Of a DNA stretch of 64,000 nt, positions 24,357 to 34,152 are shown in pieces. A model generated the notes under the pieces. That model ran no database searches and had not been told where the DNA came from. It worked only from the letters and a program-made list of their open reading frames with translations. Origin of the DNA: Candidatus Thalassarchaeaceae archaeon (GTDB lineage: Archaea; Thermoplasmatota; Poseidoniia; Poseidoniales; Thalassarchaeaceae); contig JAPYUP010000002.1 of the NCBI GenBank assembly GCA_029940695.1, forward strand, positions 62,001-126,000, read 5' to 3'. The number at the start of each line of letters is the position of its first letter. The stretch's first letter is position 1. The translations under genes and the position numbers were made by a program.

Positions 24357-27146
24357 ATGGGTGCAGACTTCGGAAAAATAGGATTCTCGGGGGTCCTCAG
24401 ACCATCACAAGTAGTGTCATCGGGCATCATAGAGAGAGAACTCGAGTCCGAATCGAAGGAGTTGCTGATAGTAGCTCCGCCCGGCTCGGGCAAGACCGTT
24501 CTTGGCCTCTACGTCTGGTCGGACCTTGTCAGGCTGCCAACGCTGGTCCTAAGTCCCAACTCGGCCATCCAAGCCCAGTGGGTCGCCCGGGCAAAGGAAC
24601 TCTTCCACTTGGATGGACGCGAGGATCAGATTGGCACCGACCCGAAGAATCCCGGGATACTGACCTCTCTGACCTACCAGTCGGTCACCTTGCCCAAGCG
24701 GGGAGGAGAGAGTATGGACGAGGCGGCCCTAGAGCTTTGGATCTCGAAGCTGATGACGCTAGACGAGGCGGATGGTTCGGTGGAGGCTGAGGATCGGGAG
24801 AGCGCGCTGGCTTGGATCGCCGATCTGGAGGATAAGAATCCGGACTACCACTCGGATAGGCTGGGCCACTACCGCAAGAAGGTGAGGGACGACTTCGCAA
24901 ACCACGGCAACGCCATGTGGACCCTTCACGAGTCCGCTAAGACGAACCTGATGCGGCTGTCCGAAGTCGGCATCGGGCTGATTATCCTAGACGAGTGCCA
25001 CCACCTCATGGAGCACTGGGGCAAGGTGCTGATCGAGGCAAGGGAGTTCTTGGGAAACCCAATCGTACTGGGGCTCACAGCGACCCCCCCTGACGAAGAC
25101 AACGAGGCCTCAATGGACCGGTACCTCGACCTGTTCGGAGAGGTGGACTACGAGGTCCCGGTGCCCGCGCTGGTCAGGGACAGCAACCTATCCCCCTACC
25201 AAGACCTCGCCTACTTCGTGCGACCCTCGCCAGACGAGCTGCGGTACATCGCAAATGTTGACGAGGACTTCAAGGACCTACTAGGAGAACTGAGGAGGGG
25301 GCCTGAAGGAAACAGGGAGGGGCGAACCCCTCAACTGGAGGTTTGGCTCGCAAGGGTGCTGGATGGTCTCACGCTGCCAGCCGGCGCGGCGAAGGACTGG
25401 GACTCGTTCAGAAGGAGGGACCCGCGCCTAGCTGATGCAGCGAGAGCCTATCTGGCCACTGGAGGGCTGAGCCTTCCCCTTGGAGTCCCAGCACCTGAAA
25501 ACGAGCTGGTCGCCACGGGGAGTAGCATGGACACAGTGATGACTGTGCTCGACCGCTATATCAGGAACGGACTGATACGCTCTGAGAGCAAGGAGGACCA
25601 CGCCCTCGCTGAGGAGGCAAAGGAGAAATTGAGGATGCTCGGCGTTCAGATTACCGAGGGTGGGGCGAGGGCCTGCGCATCGCCAGTCGGCAGGGTCATG
25701 GCTTACGCGTCCGCGAAGTACGGTGCGCTCAGGGAGATACTCGCCGCAGAGATGCAGGCTCTCGGGACGGACGTCCGCGCGGTCATAATCACCGACTTCG
25801 AGAAGACTTCGGCAACCGCACTGGTCAAGGGGGTGCTCGACGACGAGGCCGGAGGAGCAGTGGCCGCCTTCCGGGCCGTCCTAGGTGCCGAGGCTACTGA
25901 CAGACTCGACCCGGTTCTGATGACCGGGACCACAGTGCTGGTGGACGACGACCTCCTAGATCGTATCTTCCCGAAGTTCGAGGAGTGGGCAACGGAGCGG
26001 CAACTGGATATCAAGTTCGACTACGTAGAGAGAGGGGGCTACTTCGAGATTAGGGGCAGGGGCAAGGACTGGCTGCCCAGATACTACACGATGATGATTA
26101 CGGAGATGTTCCAAGAGGGGGTCACCAAGTGCCTAGTCGGCACGAGGGGGCTTCTGGGGGAGGGCTGGGACGCAAGTAGAATCAACGTGCTGGTCGACCT
26201 GACCACGGTTACCACGAGCATGAGCATCAACCAGCTCAGGGGCAGGTCGTTCAGGCTAGACAAGCTCTGGCCCGAGAAGGTTGCTAACAACTGGGACATA
26301 GTTTGCCTCGCAGAGGAGTTCAACAAGGGCTTCGACGACTACCACCGTTTCAAGAAGAAGCACAAGCAGTTGTACGGGGTCTGCGATGACGGGGCGATAG
26401 AGAAAGGCGTGGGCCACGTCCACGCGGCGTTCACCGAAGTGAAGCCAGAGGGTGTCTCGGAGACCATGGACGTGTTCAACGAGGAGATGATCAGGCGAGC
26501 TAGGGACCGTCCGCGCACACGAGATCTATGGAAGATAGGGGAGCCGTTCGACGCTGTATCGAGAGAGGCGATAGAGGTAAAGGGGGGGTTCGGAGGAGGC
26601 TTCCCGCCAATGAAGAGGATAGGTTTGGCGGAGTGGTCGGACGAGTCCCTAGTGCTCGCAATAGCAGACGCAGTGGCTTGCTCACTACAGGCACTGGGCG
26701 AACTAGGGCCCAAGGCCAGGATTGCGGGTGGAAGCCGCGGTGGGGGTTGGATGAGGTCTTACCTCGAAGACAGCACGGAGAAGGAGTCTACGATTTTCGC
26801 CGAGGCGATGCAAGAGGTACTGGGGCCCCTGGAAAACCCTCGCTACATCATCTCAAGGGAGGTAAGGATGGTCAGTGAGACCTGGCTGAGCAATATCCTC
26901 CCAGAAGTCGTCGGGAAGTACTTCCGAGCAGGAAAGAACGTGCTGGCCATGTACCACGCTGTCCCCAAGAGGCTGTGCAAGAACAAGGGGGATGCGGAGG
27001 TCTTTCAGCAGCAATGGAACTGGAAGGTCAGCCCGGGCGAGGTCATGTACGGGCGCGGTAAGGATGGGAAGAGCTACGTCCAGGCCGCCAAGCAGGCCGG
27101 CCTGATGCCCAAGGGGTCATTCCATAGGAAGAGCGTGTTCACCTGA
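24357..27146 (+). CDS. Large SF2 helicase-like ATPase with unknown C-terminal region
   Basis: 929 residues. RecA domain 1 has APPGSGKT (residues 40-47), LSPNSAIQAQW (motif Ia), LIILDECHH (DEAH-type box, 208-216) and LGLTATPP (motif III). RecA domain 2 ends with TRGLLGEGWDASRINVLVDL (motif V) and NQLRGRSFRLD (motif VI). Between them are inserts, including about 200 residues after TATPP. The last 270 residues (from about WKIGEPFDAV) match no domain I know. It resembles the COG1061/XPB-like group. It could be a DNA repair or restriction-type helicase. No methylase, nuclease or defence gene is next to it, so I do not call it a defence gene. Confidence 0.82.
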   Translation: MGADFGKIGFSGVLRPSQVVSSGIIERELESESKELLIVAPPGSGKTVLGLYVWSDLVRLPTLVLSPNSAIQAQWVARAKELFHLDGREDQIGTDPKNPGILTSLTYQSVTLPKRGGESMDEAALELWISKLMTLDEADGSVEAEDRESALAWIADLEDKNPDYHSDRLGHYRKKVRDDFANHGNAMWTLHESAKTNLMRLSEVGIGLIILDECHHLMEHWGKVLIEAREFLGNPIVLGLTATPPDEDNEASMDRYLDLFGEVDYEVPVPALVRDSNLSPYQDLAYFVRPSPDELRYIANVDEDFKDLLGELRRGPEGNREGRTPQLEVWLARVLDGLTLPAGAAKDWDSFRRRDPRLADAARAYLATGGLSLPLGVPAPENELVATGSSMDTVMTVLDRYIRNGLIRSESKEDHALAEEAKEKLRMLGVQITEGGARACASPVGRVMAYASAKYGALREILAAEMQALGTDVRAVIITDFEKTSATALVKGVLDDEAGGAVAAFRAVLGAEATDRLDPVLMTGTTVLVDDDLLDRIFPKFEEWATERQLDIKFDYVERGGYFEIRGRGKDWLPRYYTMMITEMFQEGVTKCLVGTRGLLGEGWDASRINVLVDLTTVTTSMSINQLRGRSFRLDKLWPEKVANNWDIVCLAEEFNKGFDDYHRFKKKHKQLYGVCDDGAIEKGVGHVHAAFTEVKPEGVSETMDVFNEEMIRRARDRPRTRDLWKIGEPFDAVSREAIEVKGGFGGGFPPMKRIGLAEWSDESLVLAIADAVACSLQALGELGPKARIAGGSRGGGWMRSYLEDSTEKESTIFAEAMQEVLGPLENPRYIISREVRMVSETWLSNILPEVVGKYFRAGKNVLAMYHAVPKRLCKNKGDAEVFQQQWNWKVSPGEVMYGRGKDGKSYVQAAKQAGLMPKGSFHRKSVFT

Positions 27147-27199
27147 GTCACTTGCCAAAGCCCCGTCACCGTCAAAGGGGTCTGACGGCTCGCGGTGTC

Positions 27200-27862
27200 G
27201 TGAGTGACTGCATCGTCGTTGTCAATTTCAAGACATACCAGAGCGCGCATGGTGCCTCCGCAGAGGCTCTGGCACGAGCCATGGCTGGTATCGAGACTGA
27301 GGCGAGGCTGGTGGCTGCCGTTTCTTCCATTGACCTCGCTGCCGTTGTGGCAGCGGCTCCGGCAATCGAGGTCTGGTGCCAGCACTTAGATCCCATCCAG
27401 TTCGGCTCGAACACCGGTTGGACCCACCCAGCCACAGCCATCGAGCGTGGCGCTTCAGGCACGCTGATCAACCACACCGAGCACAAGGTCAGCCACGAGC
27501 ACGTGGCTGCATTGCTCGAGCAGGTCCCAGATGGCTTCAGCGTGTGCGCTTGCGCCGCCGATATCGATGAGGCGAGGGCGCTGGCCGCGCTCGAGCCGAC
27601 CTTCGTTGCTATCGAACCCCCCGAGCTGATTGGCGGGGACGTCTCGGTGACGAGCGCGGATCCGAGCATCGTCAGCGGCACCGCAGCGGCCGTCAGGGAG
27701 GTCTCCCAAGCCGTTGGGATCCTATGCGGTGCAGGGGTGAAGACCGGGGCCGATGTCGCCAAAGCCATCGATTTGGGGACCTCAGGGGTGCTTCTTGCCA
27801 GCGGAGTCACCAAGGCAGACGACCCTCAAGCCGCATTGCACGACCTAGTCTCGAAACTCTGA
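27200..27862 (+). CDS. tpiA: Triosephosphate isomerase, archaeal type
   Basis: About 220 residues from a GTG start, the size of the short archaeal enzyme. The active-site Lys is in VVVNFKTYQ, the His in LINHTEHKVSHEH, and the Glu in VAIEPPELIGG. The phosphate loop CGAGVKTGADV and LLASGVTKADDP close the barrel. It interconverts dihydroxyacetone phosphate and glyceraldehyde 3-phosphate. The ORF is open upstream to a TTG at 27152, but the family begins at the equivalent of the GTG. Confidence 0.93.
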   Translation: MSDCIVVVNFKTYQSAHGASAEALARAMAGIETEARLVAAVSSIDLAAVVAAAPAIEVWCQHLDPIQFGSNTGWTHPATAIERGASGTLINHTEHKVSHEHVAALLEQVPDGFSVCACAADIDEARALAALEPTFVAIEPPELIGGDVSVTSADPSIVSGTAAAVREVSQAVGILCGAGVKTGADVAKAIDLGTSGVLLASGVTKADDPQAALHDLVSKL

Positions 27863-27946
27863 GCATGGATGGTCGGGACCCTCGGGAAGGACTTCGTATC
27901 CAACCACAGCCCTTTTGTCGTTGTCGGCAATCGGGGGTTGGTTATC

Positions 27947-28765
27947 ATGGGCGACGGCGAAGACGGGAAACTCGATAGAATTGGCAAGAAGAAGTACAAT
28001 GAGGAGCTCTTCAGGCTCCAGCTCGACCTAATCAAACTGCAGGAGTGGGTCAAGGCGGAGGGGCTCAAGGTCGTCGTAATCTTCGAGGGCCGCGACGCAG
28101 CGGGCAAGGGCGGCGTCATCAAGCGCATAACCCAATACCTGAACCCGCGCGTCGCGCGGGTCGCCGCGCTGCCAGCACCAACTGAGAGGCAGAAGACCGA
28201 GTGGTACTTCCAGCGCTACGTCAACCACCTGCCAGCGGCCGGGGAGATTGTGCTGTTCGATCGCAGTTGGTACAACCGCTCCGGAGTGGAGCGCGTGATG
28301 GGCTTCTGCACTGAAGATGAGTTTCGCGACTTCATGCGATCCTGCCCGAATTTTGAGAGGATGCTGATTAGGTCAGGGACGATCCTACTCAAGTACTGGT
28401 TCTCAGTGTCAGACGATGAGCAGCTCAAGAGATTCAAGGCTAGACTAGACGAGCCTCACAAGCGATGGAAGCTGAGCCCGATGGACCTCGAGTCACTGAC
28501 CCGGTGGGAGGACTATTCGGAAGCGAAGGACATCATGTTCGCGCACACCGACACCAAGCAGGCCCCCTGGTACGTGGTCAACTCGGAAATCAAGCGTCAC
28601 GCCCACCTCAACTGCATCAGCCATTTCCTATCGATGATCCCGCACGAGGACCTGACGCCGCCACCAATCAAGCTGCCCAAGCGCAAGAAAGCCAAGGGCT
28701 ACGTACGCCCGCCGATGTCCGAGCAGACCTTCGTACCGAACCATCACGAGTCACTTATGGACTGA
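27947..28765 (+). CDS. ppk2: Polyphosphate kinase 2 family
   Basis: About 272 residues. Walker A is VIFEGRDAAGKGGVIKRI, Walker B is VLFDRSWYNRSGVERVMGF, and the lid region reads RWKLSPMDLESLTRWEDY. These are diagnostic of PPK2, which transfers phosphate between polyphosphate and nucleotides. The usual C-terminal YVVNSEIKRHAHLNCISH is present. An ATG at 27869 would add 26 residues and sit 6 bp behind tpiA; the internal ATG at 27947 fits the family better. Whether it acts on ADP, AMP or GDP cannot be told. Confidence 0.92.
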   Translation: MGDGEDGKLDRIGKKKYNEELFRLQLDLIKLQEWVKAEGLKVVVIFEGRDAAGKGGVIKRITQYLNPRVARVAALPAPTERQKTEWYFQRYVNHLPAAGEIVLFDRSWYNRSGVERVMGFCTEDEFRDFMRSCPNFERMLIRSGTILLKYWFSVSDDEQLKRFKARLDEPHKRWKLSPMDLESLTRWEDYSEAKDIMFAHTDTKQAPWYVVNSEIKRHAHLNCISHFLSMIPHEDLTPPPIKLPKRKKAKGYVRPPMSEQTFVPNHHESLMD

Positions 28766-28769
28766 GGAA

Positions 28770-29168
28770 ATGGAACAGGGGCCAGTAAATCTCTCAGAGG
28801 CCCTTTCATCATTCCATGCACTCTGGAGCCCGCACATCATTGCGCAGATAAATGACTACGACGTCCGTATCGCGCATGTCGAGGGCGAGCACGTGTGGCA
28901 TGCGCACGATGACACTGACGAGTTCTTTCTCGTTCTCGGAGGGGAGTTCAACATCGCAATACGCAGTGACGATGGCGATGAGCGGGTCGTGAGGCTGCAA
29001 GAGGGTGATGCCTACGTGGTTCCCAAGGGAGTTTCTCATAGGCCATTCTCGCCCGGCGCATCGATTCTGATGTTCGAGCCTACGGGCACCCTGTCAACTG
29101 GCGACAGCGAAGAGGGAGGCATCCCCGAGGGCGTGGACAAGACCACTGGTCACAAGCTCAACTATTGA
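28770..29168 (+). CDS. Small cupin protein
   Basis: 132 residues with one cupin beta-barrel. Motif 1 is HVWHAHDDTDEFFLVLGGEF (two His and a Glu as metal ligands), and motif 2 is GDAYVVPKGVSHRPF (His). It starts 4 bp after the ppk2 stop, so they are probably co-transcribed. Such single-domain cupins may be isomerases, dioxygenases or ligand sensors; no specific reaction can be given. Confidence 0.85.
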   Translation: MEQGPVNLSEALSSFHALWSPHIIAQINDYDVRIAHVEGEHVWHAHDDTDEFFLVLGGEFNIAIRSDDGDERVVRLQEGDAYVVPKGVSHRPFSPGASILMFEPTGTLSTGDSEEGGIPEGVDKTTGHKLNY

Positions 29169-29196
29169 TTTGGCAGGATTATTGGGTGCCCGGTGG

Positions 29197-32100
29197 CTAC
29201 GATGGGCCCATGGGGGTCAGCGACTTCCGGTGGAGCAGTCCGAGCACAGCGGGGGCGAGAATCATGCTGGCCAGAAGCGAGAGAGCGATCATGATGGCGC
29301 AGAACAACCCGAAGGTCGAGAAGAAGCCCATCTTTGACTGGTTGATCACCATGAATCCGGAGATGTCCGATACTGCGGAGCCGAACAGCGCGATACCCGA
29401 AGCGCTGCCAACGGCTGCCAGTGAGAGGTGGGGCGTCGCCCCCTTCTCACGCTCCTCGCGGTACCTCTCGATGACGTGTATGACGTAGTCTATACCCACT
29501 CCGAGAGACATTGCTGCGATTGCAACGGTGACCATGTTGAGCCCGTAGCCGGCCAGTTCAATCAACGCATACAGCCAGACAATTACGACTAAGATGGGGC
29601 CGGTGGTCACTGTAGCGATGAAGAAAGGCAGGGTGCCCCAGAGGATGGAGAGGACAAGAGCGAGGACTGTAAAGAAGACTGCGTAACCTGTTCCCAACAG
29701 GAAATAGGTAATCACTCCGGTAACTAAGATTGTCAACCCCACTCTGCGAGCGAACTCAGCGCGGTCCTGCATCCCCTCCTCCCATCTCTGCCTCGCCGAG
29801 GTCTCCTCCCGGAAGCCCCACCACAGGGTGATTGTGCAGAGCACCACGCCCAGAAGCAGGGTGTCCTGCATCTCGTCCTGCATCGAGTCAGCGGCGACGA
29901 ACCTGATGACCGGCTCGCCGGTCGGGATCGCCCAAGTGACCGGATACTCCTCGTCGGCCGAGGAAATCTCTCCGCGCTCCCTGAGAGGACTCCGCGCGAG
30001 CTCCTGTAATGGTGCCATGTCCCCCTCTAGTTGAGTTAGGGTAGGCCCAACCAAAGCGAACTGCTCGGGGCTGGAGATGCCGAAGCTAATCGAGGCACGA
30101 GGGTAGTGCGGGGTCTCACCGAAAACAGTGAGCCATGGGCTTTCGTAGTCCAACTCCTCGGCTGCTTGGATAAACTCGGCGACTATGGAAGGTGGCATTG
30201 CGGGGTAGCCGCCACTCTCTGGGATTCCACGGGTCAGCACGAAGCCATATAGGAATATCAGGCACTCCCTGTCATCCAGCGAAGGCAGGCCTAGGATGTC
30301 CTTGTTGCAGCCGACACCCCCGTCATCTGTGGATGGGTCCCAACCCGCCTCGACGAAGGGGGTGACATTCCATGCCATCGCGGCCTTGGTGAAGGTTAGT
30401 ATCCCGTCCACGGCGCGCAGCTCGACCTCTCCCGTCGGAAGGCTAGAAATCTGGTCCGGGTCCTCCGGTCCGTGCGAGTTCACGTTGATACGGAGCTCTC
30501 CGAAGGCGGCTATCACCTTGGGATTCGCCATGTCGCCCTCGACCAATATGGAGGCGGGTTCGCCCTCGTCGCTGAAGCGCTCGTTGACCAGACTGATTCC
30601 CATCGCTAGGTCGGATTCGACCTCGATGAAATCCTCGACCTGGAAATCTCCCTCCAAAGAGAGCATCAGCGGAACGGCCATCGCGGTGATCAAGATAGTC
30701 AGCACGGCGACCACTGGAGCATATCTCGCTGAATTGGTCGTGACTGCGGACAGCCACGCCTTAGGTATCATGTGCACCAGACCCTCATTCTCATCCTGCA
30801 ACTTCCCTTTTGACCCCAGCCATTGGTCGAAGTCGTAGCGGACCAGAGGGACCCAAAGGCCTGTGAGGACGAATGCGGACAGCACTCCGAGACCGGCCTC
30901 TATGCCAAAGGAGCGCAGGGCGGCAATGTTCGAAGTCATGTTGGCCATGAATGCGACTATCGTGGTCGTTGAGGTCAGCAGGATAGCACGGCCGACTCTG
31001 GTGACAGCGGTGTGAGCAGCCTGCTCGGGATTGGCTCCCCCTCTCCTCTCCTCCTTGTATCTGTGCAGCGCGTGCAGGCTGTCGTCTATGCCCAGAGCCA
31101 GAACCAGAATCGGCAGGAGATTGGAGAACTGTGAGCGGAATATCACTTCCATCCCGTATCTCTGTCCCAAGATAATCGTCCATCCGATCAGACCCTGCAT
31201 CCAGATCAACGACAGAATCAGGCCAACTGACACGATGGCCACATCGGACACTCTCCTGAGACTGAGCCACAGCAGTATGGTAATCACCAACGCCATTATC
31301 GCGATCAGATAGGCGCTCGACAGCAGCTCGCGGTTTATTTCGACGTTGACGCCCTCGGCTAGCATCAGAGTGACGACCATGTCATCAGTGTCTCTCAGGT
31401 CCTCCTCGAGGGCCAGATAGAGCCATTCCATTGAGCAGCGCTCCTCGCTCGCCAGAGCTCTCTCACGGCATTGCTCGACCGAGTTGTGGATTGGTTTGGT
31501 CTCAAGTGTGACTCCGTTCCACTCATATCCGAAATCCGAACTGGAGTTCAACCATGAGAATGACCAACCGTTGCTCTGCATGGCCTCTCTTTCGAAGTTG
31601 ATGAGCAGCCATGCAGAAGACGCTGACCATCGCCCGGGGCCCCATTCCTCCGCAGTGATGGTCCCATCCGCGAGGAGTTGGTGGTCGTAAGGTCCGAACA
31701 CAGGGCTTGATTGGTCTGGGGTGAATCCACGATCCTGAGACAGGAGTCTGAGAAAGGCGCCTGAGCTGTAATTGGCCAACCTGTGTGCAGCTAAGTCGAT
31801 GTGGGCCTGAGTGAGGTTCTCGTCGTCGAATGACAGGCACTCGAGGACGCCGCAGTCGGCCCAGTCGGTTGACGGAGGGGCCATGGTCAGGGTCTCGGGG
31901 TCGATTCTAGGGCTAGTCAAGGCTGATTGACCCGACATGAATGCCCTGAAGTCAGTTGCGAGGTCAAGTATGCCCACCACAGGCTCGCCGGTAATCTCGG
32001 ATGCGAACGAGAGATAGAATTCGGAGATCTCGTGCTGCCTCAGGTACTCGGCCTTGGCGTCAATTTCTCTCAGCACGGTGAGGTTGAGTATTCCTCCCAC

Positions 32101-32412
32101 GGGGTCGGTCACACCTAGTCCGTCACCGGTGTAATCGGCTATCATCACGACATCGGAGTTAGGCTCGCCAAAGTAATTCGGGTCCCGCAGGTATATTCCA
32201 AAGGCCTCGATTCCACCGGCTGAGGAGAATTCCTCCAGGAGGACATCGTTGGCTTCGAGCTCCGGCGACTCTAGGTCGTAGGACTCGATATCGATTGGGC
32301 TGAATGCAGCTGATAGCCCGGGGAGCATCAGCAGAGTGATGACGAGAACTAAGGGATGGGACTGCCGACTCCTAGGGACAAGGAAGTCCGCGACACGGGC
32401 GAAGTCCCTCAT
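29197..32412 (-). CDS. MMPL/RND-family transporter (HAE3-like)
   Basis: 1071 residues in two repeated halves. Each half has one membrane helix, a large extracytoplasmic domain, then a block of about five helices. The loops after the central helices read ALGIDDSLHALHRYKEE and LGVGIDYVIHVIERYREE, which is the GIDxxxHxxxRYxEE pattern of MMPL/sterol-sensing-type RND proteins. The extracytoplasmic domains are long and acidic. Relatives export lipids, hopanoids or hydrophobic compounds using ion gradients. The substrate here is unknown; a C30/C40 isoprenoid would fit the prenyl synthases nearby but is only a guess. Confidence 0.88.
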   Translation of the reverse strand: MRDFARVADFLVPRSRQSHPLVLVITLLMLPGLSAAFSPIDIESYDLESPELEANDVLLEEFSSAGGIEAFGIYLRDPNYFGEPNSDVVMIADYTGDGLGVTDPVGGILNLTVLREIDAKAEYLRQHEISEFYLSFASEITGEPVVGILDLATDFRAFMSGQSALTSPRIDPETLTMAPPSTDWADCGVLECLSFDDENLTQAHIDLAAHRLANYSSGAFLRLLSQDRGFTPDQSSPVFGPYDHQLLADGTITAEEWGPGRWSASSAWLLINFEREAMQSNGWSFSWLNSSSDFGYEWNGVTLETKPIHNSVEQCRERALASEERCSMEWLYLALEEDLRDTDDMVVTLMLAEGVNVEINRELLSSAYLIAIMALVITILLWLSLRRVSDVAIVSVGLILSLIWMQGLIGWTIILGQRYGMEVIFRSQFSNLLPILVLALGIDDSLHALHRYKEERRGGANPEQAAHTAVTRVGRAILLTSTTTIVAFMANMTSNIAALRSFGIEAGLGVLSAFVLTGLWVPLVRYDFDQWLGSKGKLQDENEGLVHMIPKAWLSAVTTNSARYAPVVAVLTILITAMAVPLMLSLEGDFQVEDFIEVESDLAMGISLVNERFSDEGEPASILVEGDMANPKVIAAFGELRINVNSHGPEDPDQISSLPTGEVELRAVDGILTFTKAAMAWNVTPFVEAGWDPSTDDGGVGCNKDILGLPSLDDRECLIFLYGFVLTRGIPESGGYPAMPPSIVAEFIQAAEELDYESPWLTVFGETPHYPRASISFGISSPEQFALVGPTLTQLEGDMAPLQELARSPLRERGEISSADEEYPVTWAIPTGEPVIRFVAADSMQDEMQDTLLLGVVLCTITLWWGFREETSARQRWEEGMQDRAEFARRVGLTILVTGVITYFLLGTGYAVFFTVLALVLSILWGTLPFFIATVTTGPILVVIVWLYALIELAGYGLNMVTVAIAAMSLGVGIDYVIHVIERYREEREKGATPHLSLAAVGSASGIALFGSAVSDISGFMVINQSKMGFFSTFGLFCAIMIALSLLASMILAPAVLGLLHRKSLTPMGPS

Positions 32413-32457
32413 AGCGCGGCCCCGTGTGAGAATGGTATTTCACTGATTGCGTATGAC

Positions 32458-33426
32458 TCACAGACCACTGTCCCTAAGCCTCTCGAGTGCCCCTCGTTGG
32501 GACTTGCTGAGTTTGTCTGGCTCGGCGATAGAGAACTCGATGTCGAGCGGCCCTCCGGCGTGACCGTGTCCCTGCAGCCTCCTTCGGTCACCGATGCGGG
32601 TTCTCTCTGGCACGTCGATCTGTACTCTCTTTCCTGCAGGCGTCCTGATCCTAACCTTACCTCCTAGAAGCAGGGTCGTGAGAGGTACGGTCACCTCCTG
32701 GATGAGCCTACCGTCCTCCCAGCGACGTCCCTCGTCGGCGTCGAGCCTGAGCGTGATTAGCAGGTCCCCGGACTCTCCCTCAGGGTGCTCGTGTCCCATG
32801 CCCTTGAGGCGCAGCAGCTGCCCGTGTTCAGCAGCAGGCGGGACCTTGACCGTCAGCGTGCTGCCCTTGGTCTGGACCCCGGTGCCATTGCAGGTCGCGC
32901 AGCGCTTGGAGGTCCCGAAACTGGAGCCCCTACACTTGGCGCACCGCCTCATGCGGCGGTGGCTAAATCTGACCTCGGTACCGCTGACAGCTTGCTCCAA
33001 AGTGATATCCAGCCCTGCCTCGATGTCTGCCCCTCGTGTCGGCTGCACCGACTGTGAACGCTGTGGGGGGTGCTGCTCGAAACGGACGTCGGGGCCGGGT
33101 GTGGCGGTGGCTCCTCGCCCGCCCATGAACTGGGAGAATATGTCACCTAGGTCAACCCCGCCGAAGCCGCCACTGAAGGGTGAACTCCCTCTCCCGTCTC
33201 GGAACATGTCCTCCATGCGCCTGCGCTGGTCGTGCTCGCTGCGGGCTTCGGCAGTGCCGATAGCCTCGTAGGCGGCCTGTATCGCTTTGAAGCGCTCCTC
33301 TGCCGCCGCATCGTCGGGATTTCTGTCGGGGTGGTACTGCCGAGCCAACTTGCGGTACGCCCGCTTAATCTCGGCATCGGTTGCATCCCTAGAGACGTCG
33401 AGCACGCGGTACGGGTCCTCGGTCAT
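32458..33426 (-). CDS. dnaJ: DnaJ-like co-chaperone with reduced zinc finger
   Basis: About 322 residues from MTEDPYRVLDVSR. The J domain (1-65) has the HPD motif (residues 32-34). A Gly/Phe-rich linker (75-105) follows, containing DIFSQFMGGRG. The zinc region has only two Cys pairs, CAKCRGS (162-165) and CATCNGTG (176-179), where a type I DnaJ has four CxxCxGxG motifs and about 75 residues. The C-terminal substrate domains (VKVPPAAEHGQLLRLKGMG; TVPLTTLLLGGKVRIRTPAG) are complete. It should deliver clients to the DnaK at 57517. The ORF is open 30 bp upstream of the chosen ATG. Confidence 0.9.
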   Translation of the reverse strand: MTEDPYRVLDVSRDATDAEIKRAYRKLARQYHPDRNPDDAAAEERFKAIQAAYEAIGTAEARSEHDQRRRMEDMFRDGRGSSPFSGGFGGVDLGDIFSQFMGGRGATATPGPDVRFEQHPPQRSQSVQPTRGADIEAGLDITLEQAVSGTEVRFSHRRMRRCAKCRGSSFGTSKRCATCNGTGVQTKGSTLTVKVPPAAEHGQLLRLKGMGHEHPEGESGDLLITLRLDADEGRRWEDGRLIQEVTVPLTTLLLGGKVRIRTPAGKRVQIDVPERTRIGDRRRLQGHGHAGGPLDIEFSIAEPDKLSKSQRGALERLRDSGL

Positions 33427-33515
33427 CGAATCTGTCCGGCAGGGGCGTGCCTTCAATCTGATGAGTAAGAAATAGGTGCCGATGCGCTAATCACGAGGGT
33501 TGGATTCGGGGTGCC

Positions 33516-34115
33516 ATGGGCGTAGGGTGGGCGGTCTTCCGCAACTACGTCGAGCATGCCAAGGAGATCTACGGTGACATCACCGACTATCCTCGCTTCT
33601 TCCTTATGCCTCCCTCGGCCATGGTCGAAGCCGACGAGCGCGGGGGAAACGTCGTCACTCTGCTGGCTCCCGACGAGCACATCGACCACGAGGTCGAGAT
33701 GGTGATTCGGCTCGGGGACGACCTCAATCCCATCGAAATGTGCGTCGGCATCGACACGACCAACAGAACTCGGCAGAGCCTCGCGAAGAAGAAGGGGTGG
33801 CCGTGGCTCGAGGGGAAGGGTTTCCGAGGCTCAGGGGTGCTTGGCACCTGGGTGGCGTGGGACAACAGAGCAGTGGAGATCGGACTCTCTCTGAACGGTG
33901 ATACCAAGCAGCAGGCATCGACCGAACTGATGGTGCACTCGGTGGATTCGATCATGGGGCACCTGAGTGGTTGGTACGACCTCTCGCCGGGTGATCTAGT
34001 GTGGACCGGAACCCCGAAGGGCGTGGGACCAATGCACTCTGGAGATCTCATCGAGGCGTGGATGAGGAACGCTGAAGGCGATACAATCAGCGTGCTCAAC
34101 GCCGTCTGCGAGTAG
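33516..34115 (+). CDS. Fumarylacetoacetate hydrolase (FAH) family protein
   Basis: 199 residues, the short FAHD1-like type. RNYVEHAKEIYGD near the N-terminus, the metal ligands in HEVEMVIRLG (two Glu) and in CVGIDTTNRTRQ (Asp), then KGFRGSGVLGTWV and VWTGTPKGVGPM are all family hallmarks. Relatives split acylpyruvates, decarboxylate oxaloacetate, or act on products of aromatic ring cleavage. In this neighbourhood a role after ring opening is plausible but unproven. The N-terminus begins almost at the first motif, so a few residues may be missing compared with relatives. Confidence 0.87.
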   Translation: MGVGWAVFRNYVEHAKEIYGDITDYPRFFLMPPSAMVEADERGGNVVTLLAPDEHIDHEVEMVIRLGDDLNPIEMCVGIDTTNRTRQSLAKKKGWPWLEGKGFRGSGVLGTWVAWDNRAVEIGLSLNGDTKQQASTELMVHSVDSIMGHLSGWYDLSPGDLVWTGTPKGVGPMHSGDLIEAWMRNAEGDTISVLNAVCE

Positions 34116-34152
34116 GACAAACATTCAGTATCATCGTCCTCGGTGAGCCCTC

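Noticed and set aside
24357-27146. Helicase as part of a defence island
   Set aside because: Neighbours are a nucleotidyltransferase and triosephosphate isomerase; no nuclease, methylase, toxin or integrase is near.
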